A stretch of 64,000 nucleotides of DNA from Leuconostoc litchii (GCF_008107645.1 NZ_SDGY01000001.1:62540-126539), one strand, 5' to 3'; counted from the stretch's first letter, positions 18,161-28,658 are shown. The notes: a model not told the origin generated them from the letters alone. A program made the numbers and translations.

Positions 18161-18273
18161 AACATCAATAGAGGGACACTCACAGATAGGTGCAAACAGA
18201 TTAGTTATTATTTTTTATACGTAACTAGTTTTCTCCGACAAGCCTATCCCGTCTGAAAGCAGCTATTGATGTT
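18161..18273 (+). ncRNA. Structured 5' leader of purA, possible riboswitch of unknown class
   Basis: An 11-base perfect outer stem, AACATCAATAG (18161-18171) with CTATTGATGTT (18263-18273), closes a 113-base element. Inside it GATAGG (18185-18190) pairs with CCTATC (18243-18248), and ATTAGTTA (18200-18207) pairs with TAACTAGT (18222-18229). Purine-rich internal loops (AGGGACACTCACA, and GTCTGAAAGCAG) are left between stems. It ends three bases before the purA ribosome site. It does not match the purine, PRPP, ppGpp or ZTP riboswitch consensus as I remember them. Confidence 0.5.
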
Positions 18274-18289
18274 ACAGGAGAAAAAATAT

Positions 18290-19573
18290 ATGTCTGGTGT
18301 AATTGTTGTTGGTTCGCAATGGGGTGATGAAGGAAAAGGTAAAATTGTTGACTTTTTCGCGGAACATGCGGATGCAGTAGTGCGTTATCAAGGTGGTAAT
18401 AACGCAGGGCACACAATTTGGCATGGTGATACAAAGTTTGAATTATCAGCATTGCCATCAGGAATTGTGACAAAGGGACAACTTGCAGTTTTGGGTAATG
18501 GTGTTGTGATTAACCCAGAAGCATTGTTAGCTGAGATTAAAGAAGTTGAATCTCAAGGTATTACAGTTGAAAATTTGATTATATCCAATCGTGCGCATGT
18601 TATTATGCCTTATCATATTGCGTTAGATAAAGCATCTGAATCAGCGTCAAATAACCGTATTGGTACAACCAAAAAAGGAATTGGACCAGCTTATACAGAT
18701 AAAATATCACGTGTTGGTATCCGTATTGCTGACTTAATTGATCCCGAAATTTTCGGTAAATTATTGAAAGAATACTTGCCATTTAAAAACGCTCAATTAA
18801 CAAAATTATATGGCGAGGAAGCACTCGATTACGATGAAATTTATAACAAATATGTCGAATACGGTCGTAAATTAGCGCCATATGTAACAGATACATCATA
18901 TTTGCTTGGCCAACAAATGAAAGAAAATAAACGCGTTGTTTTCGAGGGCGCGCAAGGTGTAATGTTGGATGTGGACCATGGTACTTATCCATACGTTACA
19001 AGTTCAAATCCTACAGCCGGTGGTGTTATGAACGGTGCTGGTGTTGGACCAAAGCAAATTCAAGATGTTGTAGGAGTTATTAAAGCTTATACATCACGTG
19101 TTGGTGAGGGACCTTTCCCAACTGAATTGTTTGATGCAACTGCAGATCATATTAGAGAAATTGGACATGAGTATGGTGTAGTGACAAAGCGTCCTCGTCG
19201 TATTGGGTGGCTAGATGTAGTTGCACTGCGTCATGCAGTACAAGTATCTGGTCTTACAAAGCTGGCCATTAATTCATTAGATGTTTTATCTGGTCTAAAA
19301 GAAATTAAAATTGCAACATCATATAATTATAAAGGTGAAGAAATTCATCATTTCCCAGCATCAGATACTTGGTTCAAAGGATTGGATGTCAATTTTGAAA
19401 CTTTGCCAGGTTGGGAAGAAGATATTACTGGTGTAACTAAGTTTGAAGATTTGCCAGTAAATGCACAAAATTATTTGAAACGTATCTCTGAATTATTGGA
19501 GGTTGAGTTGTTAAGCTTTGCTGTTGGTCCAAAGCCAGAGCAAACGCATTTATTACGTCCAGTTTGGGCATAA
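18290..19573 (+). CDS. purA: Adenylosuccinate synthetase
   Basis: PurA converts IMP and aspartate to adenylosuccinate using GTP, the first step of AMP synthesis. The 427-residue protein opens [19 protein letters not shown] (the P-loop) and has [51 protein letters not shown] and [13 protein letters not shown] 18290 is set by AGGAGA eight bases upstream. It is monocistronic with a long structured leader and a strong terminator, so it is regulated on its own. Confidence 0.97.
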   Translation: MSGVIVVGSQWGDEGKGKIVDFFAEHADAVVRYQGGNNAGHTIWHGDTKFELSALPSGIVTKGQLAVLGNGVVINPEALLAEIKEVESQGITVENLIISNRAHVIMPYHIALDKASESASNNRIGTTKKGIGPAYTDKISRVGIRIADLIDPEIFGKLLKEYLPFKNAQLTKLYGEEALDYDEIYNKYVEYGRKLAPYVTDTSYLLGQQMKENKRVVFEGAQGVMLDVDHGTYPYVTSSNPTAGGVMNGAGVGPKQIQDVVGVIKAYTSRVGEGPFPTELFDATADHIREIGHEYGVVTKRPRRIGWLDVVALRHAVQVSGLTKLAINSLDVLSGLKEIKIATSYNYKGEEIHHFPASDTWFKGLDVNFETLPGWEEDITGVTKFEDLPVNAQNYLKRISELLEVELLSFAVGPKPEQTHLLRPVWA

Positions 19574-19585
19574 ATTATATAATAG

Positions 19586-19637
19586 AAATAAGCAATTAAA
19601 ACAAATTATTTTGTTTTAATTGCTTATTTTTTTATTA
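19586..19637 (+). terminator. Terminator of purA
   Basis: AATAAGCAATTAAAACAAA pairs almost perfectly with TTTGTTTTAATTGCTTATT around a short loop and is followed by seven T. Confidence 0.92.
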
Positions 19638-19691
19638 ATATACATAAAAAACAACATATACAGTTTTATAATGTATAAAAAAGGATTATTA

Positions 19692-19720
19692 TTGCATATT
19701 TAATCAATTGGCGGTAATAT
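19692..19720 (+). promoter_or_regulatory. argGHF promoter with ARG-box-like operator
   Basis: TTGCAT (19692-19697) and TAATAT (19715-19720) are spaced by 17 bases. Overlapping the -35, TGCATATTTAATCA resembles the ArgR operator consensus TGnATAnnTATnCA, which would let arginine-loaded ArgR block initiation. The ArgR link is inferred from the motif only. Confidence 0.55.
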
Positions 19721-19761
19721 AAAGTCATTGAAAAGCTAAAGAAAATAACGAGGGCACAATT

Positions 19762-20988
19762 ATGACAGACACATTAGTATTAGCGTATTCAGGTGGTTTA
19801 GATACTTCAGTGGCCATTCCTTGGTTAAAAGATAAAGGCTACGATATTATTGCTGTTGTACTAGATGTTGGACAACATGGTAAAGATTTAAATGAAATTC
19901 AAGCAAAAGCATTGAAAGTCGGTGCTAAACAGTCCATCGTGATTGATGCAAAGGCGGAATTTGCAGATAAATATGTTGCGCCAGTGATTAAAGCAAACAT
20001 GATGTATGAAGGCGAATACCCAATGGTATCTGCATTATCACGTCCACTGATTATTAAAAAGTTAGTTGATATTGCACATGAAAATGATGCAGTGGCCATT
20101 GCTCACGGTTCAACAGGACATGGAAATGATCAAGTACGATTCGAAGCTGCTATTCATTCGCTTGATCCAGATATGAAAATTGAAGCACCGATTCGTGATT
20201 TTCAGTGGTCACGTGAAGAAGAAATTGAATATGCACAAGCTCATGATGTTCCTGTACCTATTAACTTGGATTCGCCATATTCTATTGATGAAAATTTATG
20301 GGGTCGTGCTAATGAAGCCGGTATCCTAGAAAACCCATGGAATCAAGCACCTGAAGATGCATTTGCTCTAACAGCGGCAATTGAAGATGCGCCAGATACA
20401 CCAGAATTTATTGATATCACTTTTGAAGAAGGTGTGCCAGTCGCACTTAATAATGAACAGTTATCATTAGAAAAACTGATTATCAAAGTGAACAAAATTG
20501 CCGGTATTCATGGAATAGGGCGTATTGACCATATTGAAAATCGTTTAGTCGGCATCAAGTCTCGTGAAATTTATGAAGCGCCAGCTGCAGCCGTATTAAT
20601 GACAGCACATAAAGATTTGGAAGATTTAACACTAGAACGTGATGTGGCTCATTTCAAACCCATTGTTGAGCAACAATTAGCCAATTTAGTTTATGAAGCA
20701 AAGTGGGTATCACCATTATTTGACAGCTTAATGGCATTTATTGATGACACACAAAAGAATGTTAACGGTGTAGTGAAAATGAAGTTATTTAAGGGCAATG
20801 CTACAGCTGTTGCACGTCAATCTGAGCACAACTCATTGTATGATGAGGATTTAGCAACATATACGTCATCATCATCATTTGATCAAGCTTCAGCTGTTGG
20901 TTTCATTAAGTTGTGGACGTTAAGTAATACTGTGTATGAACAAGTTAATCATGTTCATTCACAACCAAAAAAGAATACCGTAAAGTAA
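19762..20988 (+). CDS. argG: Argininosuccinate synthase
   Basis: ArgG joins citrulline and aspartate with ATP. The 408-residue protein has the PP-loop [15 protein letters not shown], the [15 protein letters not shown] segment and the citrulline/aspartate-binding residues in [15 protein letters not shown] and [20 protein letters not shown]. It is first in argG-argH-argF. The ribosome site is GAGGG. This operon makes arginine from ornithine; no genes for ornithine synthesis are present here. Confidence 0.97.
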   Translation: MTDTLVLAYSGGLDTSVAIPWLKDKGYDIIAVVLDVGQHGKDLNEIQAKALKVGAKQSIVIDAKAEFADKYVAPVIKANMMYEGEYPMVSALSRPLIIKKLVDIAHENDAVAIAHGSTGHGNDQVRFEAAIHSLDPDMKIEAPIRDFQWSREEEIEYAQAHDVPVPINLDSPYSIDENLWGRANEAGILENPWNQAPEDAFALTAAIEDAPDTPEFIDITFEEGVPVALNNEQLSLEKLIIKVNKIAGIHGIGRIDHIENRLVGIKSREIYEAPAAAVLMTAHKDLEDLTLERDVAHFKPIVEQQLANLVYEAKWVSPLFDSLMAFIDDTQKNVNGVVKMKLFKGNATAVARQSEHNSLYDEDLATYTSSSSFDQASAVGFIKLWTLSNTVYEQVNHVHSQPKKNTVK

Positions 20989-21030
20989 GATCATGCGAGT
21001 TTAGCTCGCGTACATAAGTGTAAGGGAGCA

Positions 21031-22425
21031 ATGAAACATATGAGTGATAAATTATGGGGTGGACGTTTTACTGCTAAAGCTGCAGAATGGGTGGATGAGT
21101 TCGGTGCATCAATTCACTTTGATCAAAAGATGGCATCTGAAGATCTCGAAGGCTCAATTGCCCATGCTAAAATGCTAGGGAAGCAAGGGATTATTAGTAA
21201 TGAAGAGTCAAAAGAAATTGTTAATGGATTGACTGCGTTATACGAAGAATTAGAAGCAGGGAAAATTGTATTTGATGTTAAGAATGAAGATATTCACATG
21301 AATATGGAGTCATTATTGACTGAAAAAATTGGACCTGTAGCTGGTAAATTACATACAGCACGATCACGTAATGATCAAGTTGCTACAGATTTTCATTTAT
21401 GGGTTAAGCATCGCTTGCCGCATGTTTTAGAGGTGCTAACAGAGTTGCAAGCTGAACTTTTGGTCCTTGCTGATGAACATGCTGATACGGTAATGTCGGG
21501 ATACACACACTTACAACATGCGCAACCAATTACTTATGGTCATTATCTTTTGGCATACTTTGAGATGTTTCAACGTGATTATGAACGTTTTGAATTTAAC
21601 CAAAAGCATGCTAGTATTTCACCGTTGGGTGCTGCTGCATTAGCTGGTACAACGTTTCCAATTGACCGTGAATTTGTCGCAGATGAGTTAGGATTTGATG
21701 CTATCTACCATAATTCATTAGATGCAGTTTCAGATCGTGATTTTGCATTAGAATTTTTATCAAATGCTTCAATACTTATGATGCATTTATCAAGAATGGC
21801 AGAAGAGCTAATTTTGTGGTCAACGTATGAGTTTAATTATATTGAATTATCTGACGATTTTTCAACGGGGTCATCCATTATGCCCCAAAAAAAGAATGCT
21901 GATTTTGCAGAATTGGTTCGTGGTAAAACTGGCAGAACTTACGGTTCATTGATGTCCTTATTGACAACAATGAAATCATTGCCACTGGCATATAACAAAG
22001 ATATGCAAGAAGATAAGGAACAAGTTTTTGATATTATGGACACTGTTTTGGCATCTGTTAAAGTATTCACAGGAATGTTAAATGGTTTGACTGTCCATAA
22101 AGAACGAATGTTAGCAACCACACAAGATGACTTTTCAAATGCGACTGAATTGGCTGATTATTTAGCAACAAAAGGTGTGCCATTTCGTGAAGCACATGCG
22201 ATTGTTGGACAACTTGTTTTAATTGGTATTCAATCAAAAACACCATTACAAAAAATGAATTTATCTGATTTACAAGCAGCGGCACCACAAATTGAGGAAG
22301 ATATTTATGATAAGTTAGCTTCTGAAACCGCCGTTAACCGTCGTACGTCCATTGGCGGTACCGCTGTTGAAAACGTTAAAAAAGAAATTCTACGTAATCA
22401 AAAAATATTGGAGGCAAGGGGATGA
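21031..22425 (+). CDS. argH: Argininosuccinate lyase
   Basis: ArgH releases arginine and fumarate from argininosuccinate. The fumarase/aspartase superfamily signature [19 protein letters not shown] is intact, as are SRNDQVATD and [13 protein letters not shown]. The length is 464 residues. The start is ATG 21031, behind TAAGGGAG; ATG 21040 ([10 protein letters not shown]) is a close alternative. It overlaps argF by four bases (ATGA). Confidence 0.96.
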   Translation: MKHMSDKLWGGRFTAKAAEWVDEFGASIHFDQKMASEDLEGSIAHAKMLGKQGIISNEESKEIVNGLTALYEELEAGKIVFDVKNEDIHMNMESLLTEKIGPVAGKLHTARSRNDQVATDFHLWVKHRLPHVLEVLTELQAELLVLADEHADTVMSGYTHLQHAQPITYGHYLLAYFEMFQRDYERFEFNQKHASISPLGAAALAGTTFPIDREFVADELGFDAIYHNSLDAVSDRDFALEFLSNASILMMHLSRMAEELILWSTYEFNYIELSDDFSTGSSIMPQKKNADFAELVRGKTGRTYGSLMSLLTTMKSLPLAYNKDMQEDKEQVFDIMDTVLASVKVFTGMLNGLTVHKERMLATTQDDFSNATELADYLATKGVPFREAHAIVGQLVLIGIQSKTPLQKMNLSDLQAAAPQIEEDIYDKLASETAVNRRTSIGGTAVENVKKEILRNQKILEARG

Positions 22426-23432
22426 AATCACATTTTCAAGGTAAATCTTTTTTGAAAGAGATAGATTTTAATAAGAAAGAATTAGAAACATTAATTGATT
22501 TGGCAGCTCATTTTAAATATTTGAAGAAAAATAATATTCCCCATAAATATTTAGAAGGTAAGAATATTGCGTTATTGTTTGAAAAAACATCTACTCGAAC
22601 ACGTTCAGCATTTACAGTTGCTGCCAATGATTTAGGGGCTCATCCAGAATTTTTAGGGAAAAATGATATTCAGTTCGGTAAAAAAGAATCTCTAGAAGAT
22701 ACAGCCAAGGTATTTGGTAGTATGTACGATGCGATTGAGTATCGCGGCTTCTCACAAGAGGTGGTAGAAGGTTTGGCTGAATATAGTGGTGTGCCAGTTT
22801 GGAATGGCTTGACTGATGATTGGCATCCAACACAAATGTTAGCTGACTTTTTGACTATAAAAGAACAATTAGGTCACATAACCGGAGCTACACTAGCCTA
22901 TATGGGTGATGGACGTAATAATGTCGCGAATTCTTTATTGGTTACAGGAGCAATACTTGGGGTTAATGTGCACATTGTTTCACCCAAAAGTTTACAGCCC
23001 AGTGCAAAAATTATAACGTTGGCTAATCAAAAAGCAGCTGAATCAGGTGCTAAATTGTTAATTACTGATAATATAGATGCAGGTGTCAATGGTGTTGATA
23101 TTTTGTATACTGACGTTTGGGCTTCGATGGGTGAAGAAAATACTTTTGCTGAAAGAATCAAGTTATTGACACCATATCAAATTAATAAATCACTGGTTGA
23201 AAAAACACATAATGAGCAGGTTATTGTGTTGCATGATTTACCAGCTTTTCATGATTTAAATACTAAAATGGCACAGGATATCTATGATAAGTTCGGTATT
23301 AAGGAAATGGAAATTACTGATGAAGTGTTCCACGCACCTTACGCGCATCAATTTGAACAAGCTGAAAATAGGCTACATACGATTAAGGCTGTTATGGCAG
23401 CTACTTTGGGTAACATGTTTATACTAAATTAA
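22422..23432 (+). CDS. argF: Ornithine carbamoyltransferase, with Asp in place of the HCLP cysteine
   Basis: OTC makes citrulline from ornithine and carbamoyl phosphate. The carbamoyl-phosphate motif STRTRS (residues 57-62), DDWHPTQ (132-138) and the ornithine loop DVWASMGEE are present. The motif that is HCLPAFHD in typical OTCs reads HDLPAFHD here (residues 271-278), replacing the cysteine that contacts ornithine. The gene overlaps argH and ends the arginine operon. The rest of the sequence is ordinary OTC of 336 residues, so the enzyme may be active with altered ornithine affinity. Confidence 0.92.
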   Translation: MKSHFQGKSFLKEIDFNKKELETLIDLAAHFKYLKKNNIPHKYLEGKNIALLFEKTSTRTRSAFTVAANDLGAHPEFLGKNDIQFGKKESLEDTAKVFGSMYDAIEYRGFSQEVVEGLAEYSGVPVWNGLTDDWHPTQMLADFLTIKEQLGHITGATLAYMGDGRNNVANSLLVTGAILGVNVHIVSPKSLQPSAKIITLANQKAAESGAKLLITDNIDAGVNGVDILYTDVWASMGEENTFAERIKLLTPYQINKSLVEKTHNEQVIVLHDLPAFHDLNTKMAQDIYDKFGIKEMEITDEVFHAPYAHQFEQAENRLHTIKAVMAATLGNMFILN

Positions 23433-23439
23433 AATAAAT

Positions 23440-23474
23440 GAAAAAGGATTCTAGTGCAATTAGAATCCTTTTTG
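23440..23474 (+). terminator. Terminator of argGHF
   Basis: AAAAAGGATTCTA pairs with TAGAATCCTTTTT over loop GTGCAAT. Confidence 0.92.
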
Positions 23475-23515
23475 TTCGAGTTTAGTGTTATTATTTTCAT
23501 TAAAAAATATTATAG

Positions 23516-25882
23516 TTACTTTAGAGCTGTCCAACGCCAATTCTCAATTTCGGGTAGATCAGTTCCTTGAGATTTTGTAAAAGCATTGTGTTCTGCTAAT
23601 TTATCTGTCATTTCCTGCATAACAAAAGCATAGTTTGTTTGGATTTCTTCAGACAACATGTTGATAGCCGACTTGACTAAATTAAAACGATCAATTTTAT
23701 TCAATACACGCATGTCAAATGGTGTTGTAATATCACCGACCTCACGATATCCGTGAACATTAAGATGATGATTATTTCGCTTAAAGAAAATTGATTCAAT
23801 CATGGGTTCATAACCGTGGAATACGAATAATACTGGGACATCGGTTGTAAAGTAGGAATCAAACTCTGTATTACTTAGACCATAATTAACATCTGCTCTT
23901 AATTTGAATAAGTCTAACACATTAATGTAACGTATTTTGAGAAATGGTATATATTTATGCAATATATGAATAGCTGCTAGACTTTCAGTTGTTGGTTCTG
24001 ATCCAGCAGAAGCAATAACGATATCTGGTTTACTGCCATTATCGGTACTTGCCCAATCAATAATACGCAATCCTTGATGAACTAGTTGTTTGGCTTCAGT
24101 AGGAGAGAACCACTGTAAGCGGGGATGTTTACTAGCCACAATATAGTTAATACGTTGTGTTGATTTGGCTGCCTTTTCAAATGTTGCAACTAAACTATTA
24201 GCATCTGCTGGGAAAAATTCACGAATGAAATCAGGTTGTTTCTCATATAACATTGTTGTAACACCTGGATCTTGGTGAGAGTAACCATTGTGATCCTGTT
24301 GGAAAACAGTAGAATCAGCAATAATATTTAACGCAGGTACGTTTTTACGCCATGAAACATCATGTGAATGGTTTAACCATTTAAAATGTTGGACAATCAT
24401 ATCGTCCACTTCACGGATAAATACTTCATAACTAGCAAAAAATCCGTGTCTACCAGTTAAGGTATAAGCTTCTAGCATACCTTCATCATAATGTTCAGAT
24501 AGCATTGAATCAATAATGCGACCCTCAGGTGCCATAAATAAATCATTTGGTTCTTTTATTGGTAGTAGCCATTGTCGATTAGTTGTCTCAAAAATATCTT
24601 GGAAACGATTAGAGGCAGTTTCGTCTGGTCCAAAACCACGAAAATTAGTCGGATTATGATTGATGATATCACGTAAGTAGTGACCTAACACAACAGCATC
24701 TTGTGCTAAATCTTTTCCGGGTTGCTCATGATTAATTAAATAGTTATTAATGTTGGGTAATGATAAAGGTTCAATAATACCTGCATTTGTAACATGGTTA
24801 GTAGCCATACGTAATGATTTTTTTGGTAATACTGATTGAATATTTTTGGCAAGGCGTCCTTTTTTATCAAACAATTCTTCTGGTTGATAAGATTCTAACC
24901 ACTCGACAAGTTGTGGAATATATTCCGGATGATTTTGATCGGCTGGAATTGGAATTTGATGTGCACGAAACGAGTTTTCAATGGGTTCACCGTCCCAAGT
25001 TTTTGGACCAGTCCAACCTTTTGGTGAACGCAATATAATCATTGGCCATAATGGACGGGTAACATCATCTTTTGATTGTTGTGAGGCATTTTCATGAATG
25101 GCTTTTATTTCTTCAAAAACTGTATCCATAGTTTGAGCCATTTCTTCGTGGACTTGCATGATTGGCTTTTCAAATGAACTGACAAAATATGGATGCCAAC
25201 CAAGGCTATGAAAGTATTCGGTGAGTGTTTCATCTGATTCACGCGATAAGACAGTTGGATTAGCAATCTTGAAACCATTTAAATTAAGAATTGGTAAGAC
25301 AGTGCCATCATTTTTAGGATTTAAGAACTTATTAACATGCCAAGAGGTAGCTAATGGGGCAGTTTCAGCTTCTCCATCTCCTACAACAACTGCAGCAATT
25401 AAATCCGGGTTATCTAAAACAGCGCCAGCTCCGTGTAAAATAGAGTAACCCAGTGCTCCACCTTCGTGTATAGAACCAGGAACTTTAGGATCGGCGTGAG
25501 AAGCTACGCCACCAGGGAATGAAAAGCGTTTAAACATTTTTTGCATTCCGGATTCATCCTGTGTAATTTCTGGGAATGCTTCAGTATAGCTTCCATCAAG
25601 ATAAGCATTGGAAATCATTACTTGTCCGCCATGACCTGGGCCTTCAATATAAAACATATTTAGGTCAAATTTATTAATAGCACGGTTTAAATGCGCATAA
25701 ATAAAATTCTGACTGGGAATTGTTCCCCAATGACCGATGGGATGAATTTTAACCTGAGAAGGTGTTAGTTTCTCTTTGAGTAAAGGATTTTCTAATAAAT
25801 ATAATTGACCGACCGACAAATAATTAGTAGCTCGCCAGTAAGCATCTAAATTTTTTAGATACGTTGTTGAATCAGTGTTCAT
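23516..25882 (-). CDS. xpk: Xylulose-5-phosphate/fructose-6-phosphate phosphoketolase
   Basis: Phosphoketolase cleaves xylulose-5-P (and often fructose-6-P) to acetyl-phosphate plus a triose- or tetrose-phosphate. It is the central enzyme of heterolactic fermentation. The protein is 788 residues. It carries [21 protein letters not shown], the thiamin-diphosphate loop [18 protein letters not shown] and the later [14 protein letters not shown] 25882 lies 11 bases after GGAGG. An in-frame TTG at 25900 overlaps the ribosome site. It needs thiamin diphosphate, which links this gene to the thiamin-related operon transcribed divergently next to it. It has its own promoter. Confidence 0.97.
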   Translation of the reverse strand: MNTDSTTYLKNLDAYWRATNYLSVGQLYLLENPLLKEKLTPSQVKIHPIGHWGTIPSQNFIYAHLNRAINKFDLNMFYIEGPGHGGQVMISNAYLDGSYTEAFPEITQDESGMQKMFKRFSFPGGVASHADPKVPGSIHEGGALGYSILHGAGAVLDNPDLIAAVVVGDGEAETAPLATSWHVNKFLNPKNDGTVLPILNLNGFKIANPTVLSRESDETLTEYFHSLGWHPYFVSSFEKPIMQVHEEMAQTMDTVFEEIKAIHENASQQSKDDVTRPLWPMIILRSPKGWTGPKTWDGEPIENSFRAHQIPIPADQNHPEYIPQLVEWLESYQPEELFDKKGRLAKNIQSVLPKKSLRMATNHVTNAGIIEPLSLPNINNYLINHEQPGKDLAQDAVVLGHYLRDIINHNPTNFRGFGPDETASNRFQDIFETTNRQWLLPIKEPNDLFMAPEGRIIDSMLSEHYDEGMLEAYTLTGRHGFFASYEVFIREVDDMIVQHFKWLNHSHDVSWRKNVPALNIIADSTVFQQDHNGYSHQDPGVTTMLYEKQPDFIREFFPADANSLVATFEKAAKSTQRINYIVASKHPRLQWFSPTEAKQLVHQGLRIIDWASTDNGSKPDIVIASAGSEPTTESLAAIHILHKYIPFLKIRYINVLDLFKLRADVNYGLSNTEFDSYFTTDVPVLFVFHGYEPMIESIFFKRNNHHLNVHGYREVGDITTPFDMRVLNKIDRFNLVKSAINMLSEEIQTNYAFVMQEMTDKLAEHNAFTKSQGTDLPEIENWRWTALK

Positions 25883-25983
25883 TGATATAAATTCCTCCAA
25901 TTAGTGTATAACAAGATACGTGAGTGCGCACTACAGGAATAATGTAAAAAGCATTTTCAAGATACAAAATAACTTTGCAAAGT

Positions 25984-26012
25984 ATACTAAACGACCAAAA
26001 CTAATCATACAA
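25984..26012 (-). promoter_or_regulatory. xpk promoter
   Basis: On the minus strand TTGTAT and TAGTAT are separated by 17 bases, leaving an untranslated leader of about 95 bases before xpk. Confidence 0.6.
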
Positions 26013-26086
26013 AATAAAAAGCTGGTTGTATTATCAAGCTATCTTTTTACATGTTTATCGTAAATGTTAACAATAAAAAAGTCAAC

Positions 26087-26126
26087 ACCAATATTTATAT
26101 TGGGCCGTACCAATTTATTTATTGGG
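26087..26126. repeat. Two tandem 18-bp palindromic repeats, probable operator pair
   Basis: ACCAATATTTATATTGGG (26087-26104) and ACCAATTTATTTATTGGG (26109-26126) are near-identical, each an inverted repeat of CCAAT/ATTGG. Their centres are 22 bp apart, about two helical turns. They lie between the divergent xpk and TPP-riboswitch promoters. The regulator is unknown. The rest of 25883-26199 is AT-rich with no gene. Confidence 0.6.
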
Positions 26127-26199
26127 ATCTTAATATATAATTAAAATACTGATATGATAGCATTTTGATAGAAAAAAGGAATTTTTGTTTGAAAAAAAT

Positions 26200-26229
26200 T
26201 TGCACACTATTCTTTAAGTATGCTAGAAT
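26200..26229 (+). promoter_or_regulatory. Promoter of the TPP-riboswitch operon
   Basis: TTGCAC (26200-26205) and TAGAAT (26224-26229), spaced 18, with TG one base before the -10 (extended -10). Transcription would begin about ten bases before the riboswitch. Confidence 0.7.
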
Positions 26230-26247
26230 CAATTTTGTTAGTCATAA

Positions 26248-26349
26248 CATACTAGGGGTGCTTTTATAGCAATATCAAAAGCTGAGAGACAAGATGTTAT
26301 CTTTGAACCCTTTGAACCTGATCTGTAGCAAACAGCGTAGGAAAGTATG
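26248..26349 (+). ncRNA. TPP riboswitch (THI element)
   Basis: The conserved core is easy to read. CTGAGA is at 26282-26287, and TTGAACCTGATCTG (26312-26325) and GCGTAGGAAAG (26335-26345) follow. The element is closed by P1, CATACT (26248-26253) with AGTATG (26344-26349). A second CATACT at 26385-26390 can compete for the P1 3' strand, and a terminator follows at 26397. This is the layout of a transcriptional OFF switch that silences the downstream genes when thiamin diphosphate is plentiful. Confidence 0.95.
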
Positions 26350-26396
26350 AGATATATGGTTTTTTTGGGGACCACATTAATCGTCATACTATATCT

Positions 26397-26449
26397 AAAC
26401 AGTGTTTGCAATATACATCAATGTTGTTGTAAACACTGTTTTTCTTTTT
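26397..26449 (+). terminator. Riboswitch-controlled terminator
   Basis: AAACAGTGTTTGCAA pairs with TTGTAAACACTGTTT (one bulge), followed by a T-rich run. It stands between the TPP aptamer and the first gene, so it is the expression platform. Confidence 0.88.
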
Positions 26450-26470
26450 AACAAATTGAGGAGGCATTTT

Positions 26471-26920
26471 TTGTGTGAACGAATTTTTTTGGCGGCACCT
26501 TTTAAACAACTATTAACTGTAGACAATGTATTGCAATCAAGTAGTTTACGAGAAATTAAAAAAATAATTCAATTTTTAGAAAATAAGAATTACATAGTTG
26601 ATAATGCACATAAAAGGGAAAAATGGGGATTAAAAATGATGACCCCTAACCAATGTACTGCTGCTGACTATAGTGCTATTGAAGATTGTAATATTTTCAT
26701 TGCTTTTCCAGGTAATCCTGCATCACCGGGAACACATATTGAAATAGGATGGGCTTCGGCTTTTAATAAAAGAATTATTTTATGTTTGAGAAAAAATGTA
26801 GACTATGCTTATTTGATAAGGGGTTTACAGACTATTGCTAATGTTGAATACATATATTATGAAAATATGATAGAATGCCTATCAAAAATAGATTATATTG
26901 ACAGAGAGCGTATTATCTGA
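26471..26920 (+). CDS. Nucleoside 2-deoxyribosyltransferase-fold hydrolase, MilB/BcmB-like
   Basis: The 149-residue protein has the NDT fold signature: N-terminal RIFLAAPFKQ, central AADYSAIEDCNIFIAFPG and catalytic GTHIEIGWASAFNK, with Glu91 as expected nucleophile. In mildiomycin and bacimethrin synthesis, a homologue (MilB, BcmB) hydrolyses hydroxymethyl-CMP to release 5-hydroxymethylcytosine. The start is TTG 26471, six bases after a perfect GAGGAGG; upstream in-frame codons overlap the terminator. It overlaps the next gene by one base. Alone it could be any NDT-family enzyme; the neighbours make the MilB-type role likely. Confidence 0.75.
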   Translation: MCERIFLAAPFKQLLTVDNVLQSSSLREIKKIIQFLENKNYIVDNAHKREKWGLKMMTPNQCTAADYSAIEDCNIFIAFPGNPASPGTHIEIGWASAFNKRIILCLRKNVDYAYLIRGLQTIANVEYIYYENMIECLSKIDYIDRERII

Positions 26921-27894
26921 TGAAAGTTTATAATAATTTTAATGAAGCCTATGTATCGATTTTAGAAGAAGTTTATTATCATGCAGAATTTTTTAATCAA
27001 CCACGTGGATTCAGTAGTCGAGAAAAATTAGGTATGAACTTCAAATTAAATAATCCAACTCAAAGAATCGTATTGAATTCGTTGAGAAAGACAAATATTG
27101 TTTTTAATATTGCTGAAGCACTTTGGTATTTAACTGGGAAAAATGATTTGGATTTTATCAGTTATTATAATAAGCGGATGCCTGATTATTCAATGGACAA
27201 TAAAACATTAACAGGAACAGCATACGGCACAAAAATATTTAACTTTAACAATCAAAAAACTAATCAATGGCAAAATGTTAAAGAGGTTTTGAGACAAGAT
27301 CCAGATTCAAAACGAGCTGTAATACAAATATTTAATGCAGATGAATTGATGATTAAGAATAATTTGGATGTCTCATGTACATTAGCATTACAATTTATGA
27401 TTCGAGAAAAACAATTACATATGGTTGCCTATATGCGTGCTAATGATGCCTTTCGTGGCATTGTAAGTGATACGTTCTCATTTACCTTTATGCAAGAATT
27501 TATGGCACGTGAATTGGGCATTGAAGTTGGTAACTACTATCATCAAGTCGGTACAATGCATATTTATGAACCAGATAATCAATGGGCTCAGCATGTTATG
27601 CGGCAGCAAGATCAAACCAATTTTGAACAGCCTATAATGCCCAATGGTAATAATTGGCCAATGCTAACGGAATTGATGAAATATGAAAAAATGCTAAGAT
27701 TAAACGAGTTGACGGTAGATTGGCAGTTTATCAAAAATACTGGATTATCAGATTATTGGCGACAAATATTAGCGCTATTTAGTATTTATCAAATGATCCA
27801 CTATCATAAAAATATTGATATACAGTTGTTCAAACATCTATGGCCCATATATCAGTATTTGCTTGTTAATAAGTGGCCAACTCAACTAAGTTAG
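26920..27894 (+). CDS. Thymidylate-synthase homologue, probable CMP hydroxymethylase (MilA/BcmA-like)
   Basis: The 324-residue protein has the thymidylate-synthase core: catalytic Cys153 in DVSCTLALQF, Arg173 in MRANDAFRG, and GTMHIYE. The base-recognising Asn of true thymidylate synthases (FNIASY) is Asp184 here (VSDTFSF). The same change marks dCMP and CMP hydroxymethylases, which act on cytosine. A role in dTMP synthesis is therefore unlikely. In bacimethrin and mildiomycin pathways this enzyme turns CMP into 5-hydroxymethyl-CMP using methylene-tetrahydrofolate. It is coupled to the MilB-like gene (overlapping TGATGA) and followed by a methyltransferase. Confidence 0.8.
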   Translation: MKVYNNFNEAYVSILEEVYYHAEFFNQPRGFSSREKLGMNFKLNNPTQRIVLNSLRKTNIVFNIAEALWYLTGKNDLDFISYYNKRMPDYSMDNKTLTGTAYGTKIFNFNNQKTNQWQNVKEVLRQDPDSKRAVIQIFNADELMIKNNLDVSCTLALQFMIREKQLHMVAYMRANDAFRGIVSDTFSFTFMQEFMARELGIEVGNYYHQVGTMHIYEPDNQWAQHVMRQQDQTNFEQPIMPNGNNWPMLTELMKYEKMLRLNELTVDWQFIKNTGLSDYWRQILALFSIYQMIHYHKNIDIQLFKHLWPIYQYLLVNKWPTQLS

Positions 27895-27902
27895 GAAATT
27901 TT

Positions 27903-28658
27903 ATGATAGAAAATATTTTTAAAGATGAAATAATCGCTGATAAATTTAATAGGTATAATGATGTCCTAGAACAAGTTTTAGGTTATAATCTGGTCATTTC
28001 TATGTTGAGGTCTTATCAATCTAAAACAATTTTAGATTATGGCTGTGGACCTGGAAAAGTGTCTTTACAATTAGCTGAAAAATTATCAGCTAGCGTGTTT
28101 GCAATTGATGAATCAGCTAAAATGATTGATATCGCTAGAAAAGAACGGCCTCATGAGTGTGTTAACTATACTAAGGTTGAAAATGATAACTTAGATTTTA
28201 TACAAGATAATAGTCTTGATAGTGCCATAGCCTGTTATGTTTTTATAAATAATTCTTCTGAAAAACGTATATGTAATATCATGAACCAGATATATTGTAA
28301 GCTGAAACCAAATGGACGTTTTATTATTTTAGATACCAACCCCAATAACACAGGAGTATCATTTTCTACATTTCAAAACGGTATATCTGGGAAAAAATAT
28401 CATTATGGCGAGCATCGTGTTGAAAAACTAAATATTGGTAGTAACGAGCATCTTATTTTAAACGATTTTCATTGGCCCACTAAAATGTACGAACGAAATT
28501 TAACTCAATCAGGATTTAAGCAAGTTGAAGTATTATATCCTAAACTAAATGACTTTACGTCCGAAGAAATAAAACAAATAGAAAAACAATATAAGTATTA
28601 TGATTGGTCAAATGAAAAAATAAAAGCTCCGTTTATTCTTTATCAGGCAAAAAAATAA
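27903..28658 (+). CDS. SAM-dependent methyltransferase, BcmC-like
   Basis: The 251-residue class I methyltransferase has motif I ILDYGCGPGKVSLQLAEKL, an acidic residue at the end of strand 2 (VFAIDES), and the post-motif strand LKPNGRFIILDTNP. In bacimethrin synthesis a methyltransferase adds the 2-O-methyl group to hydroxymethylcytosine, and this gene sits in the right operon for that. Its own sequence does not reveal the substrate. ATG 27903 follows TTAGGA eight bases after the preceding stop; an upstream in-frame start at 27873 is rejected. The operon ends here. Confidence 0.72.
   Translation: MIENIFKDEIIADKFNRYNDVLEQVLGYNLVISMLRSYQSKTILDYGCGPGKVSLQLAEKLSASVFAIDESAKMIDIARKERPHECVNYTKVENDNLDFIQDNSLDSAIACYVFINNSSEKRICNIMNQIYCKLKPNGRFIILDTNPNNTGVSFSTFQNGISGKKYHYGEHRVEKLNIGSNEHLILNDFHWPTKMYERNLTQSGFKQVEVLYPKLNDFTSEEIKQIEKQYKYYDWSNEKIKAPFILYQAKK

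Noticed and set aside
18161-18273. Guanine/adenine riboswitch before purA
   Set aside because: The three-way junction and loop-loop motifs of purine riboswitches are not present; the element is a nested single-arm structure.
26402-26470. Upstream in-frame extension of the MilB-like gene
   Set aside because: It lies within the riboswitch terminator; the GAGGAGG site places the start at TTG 26471.
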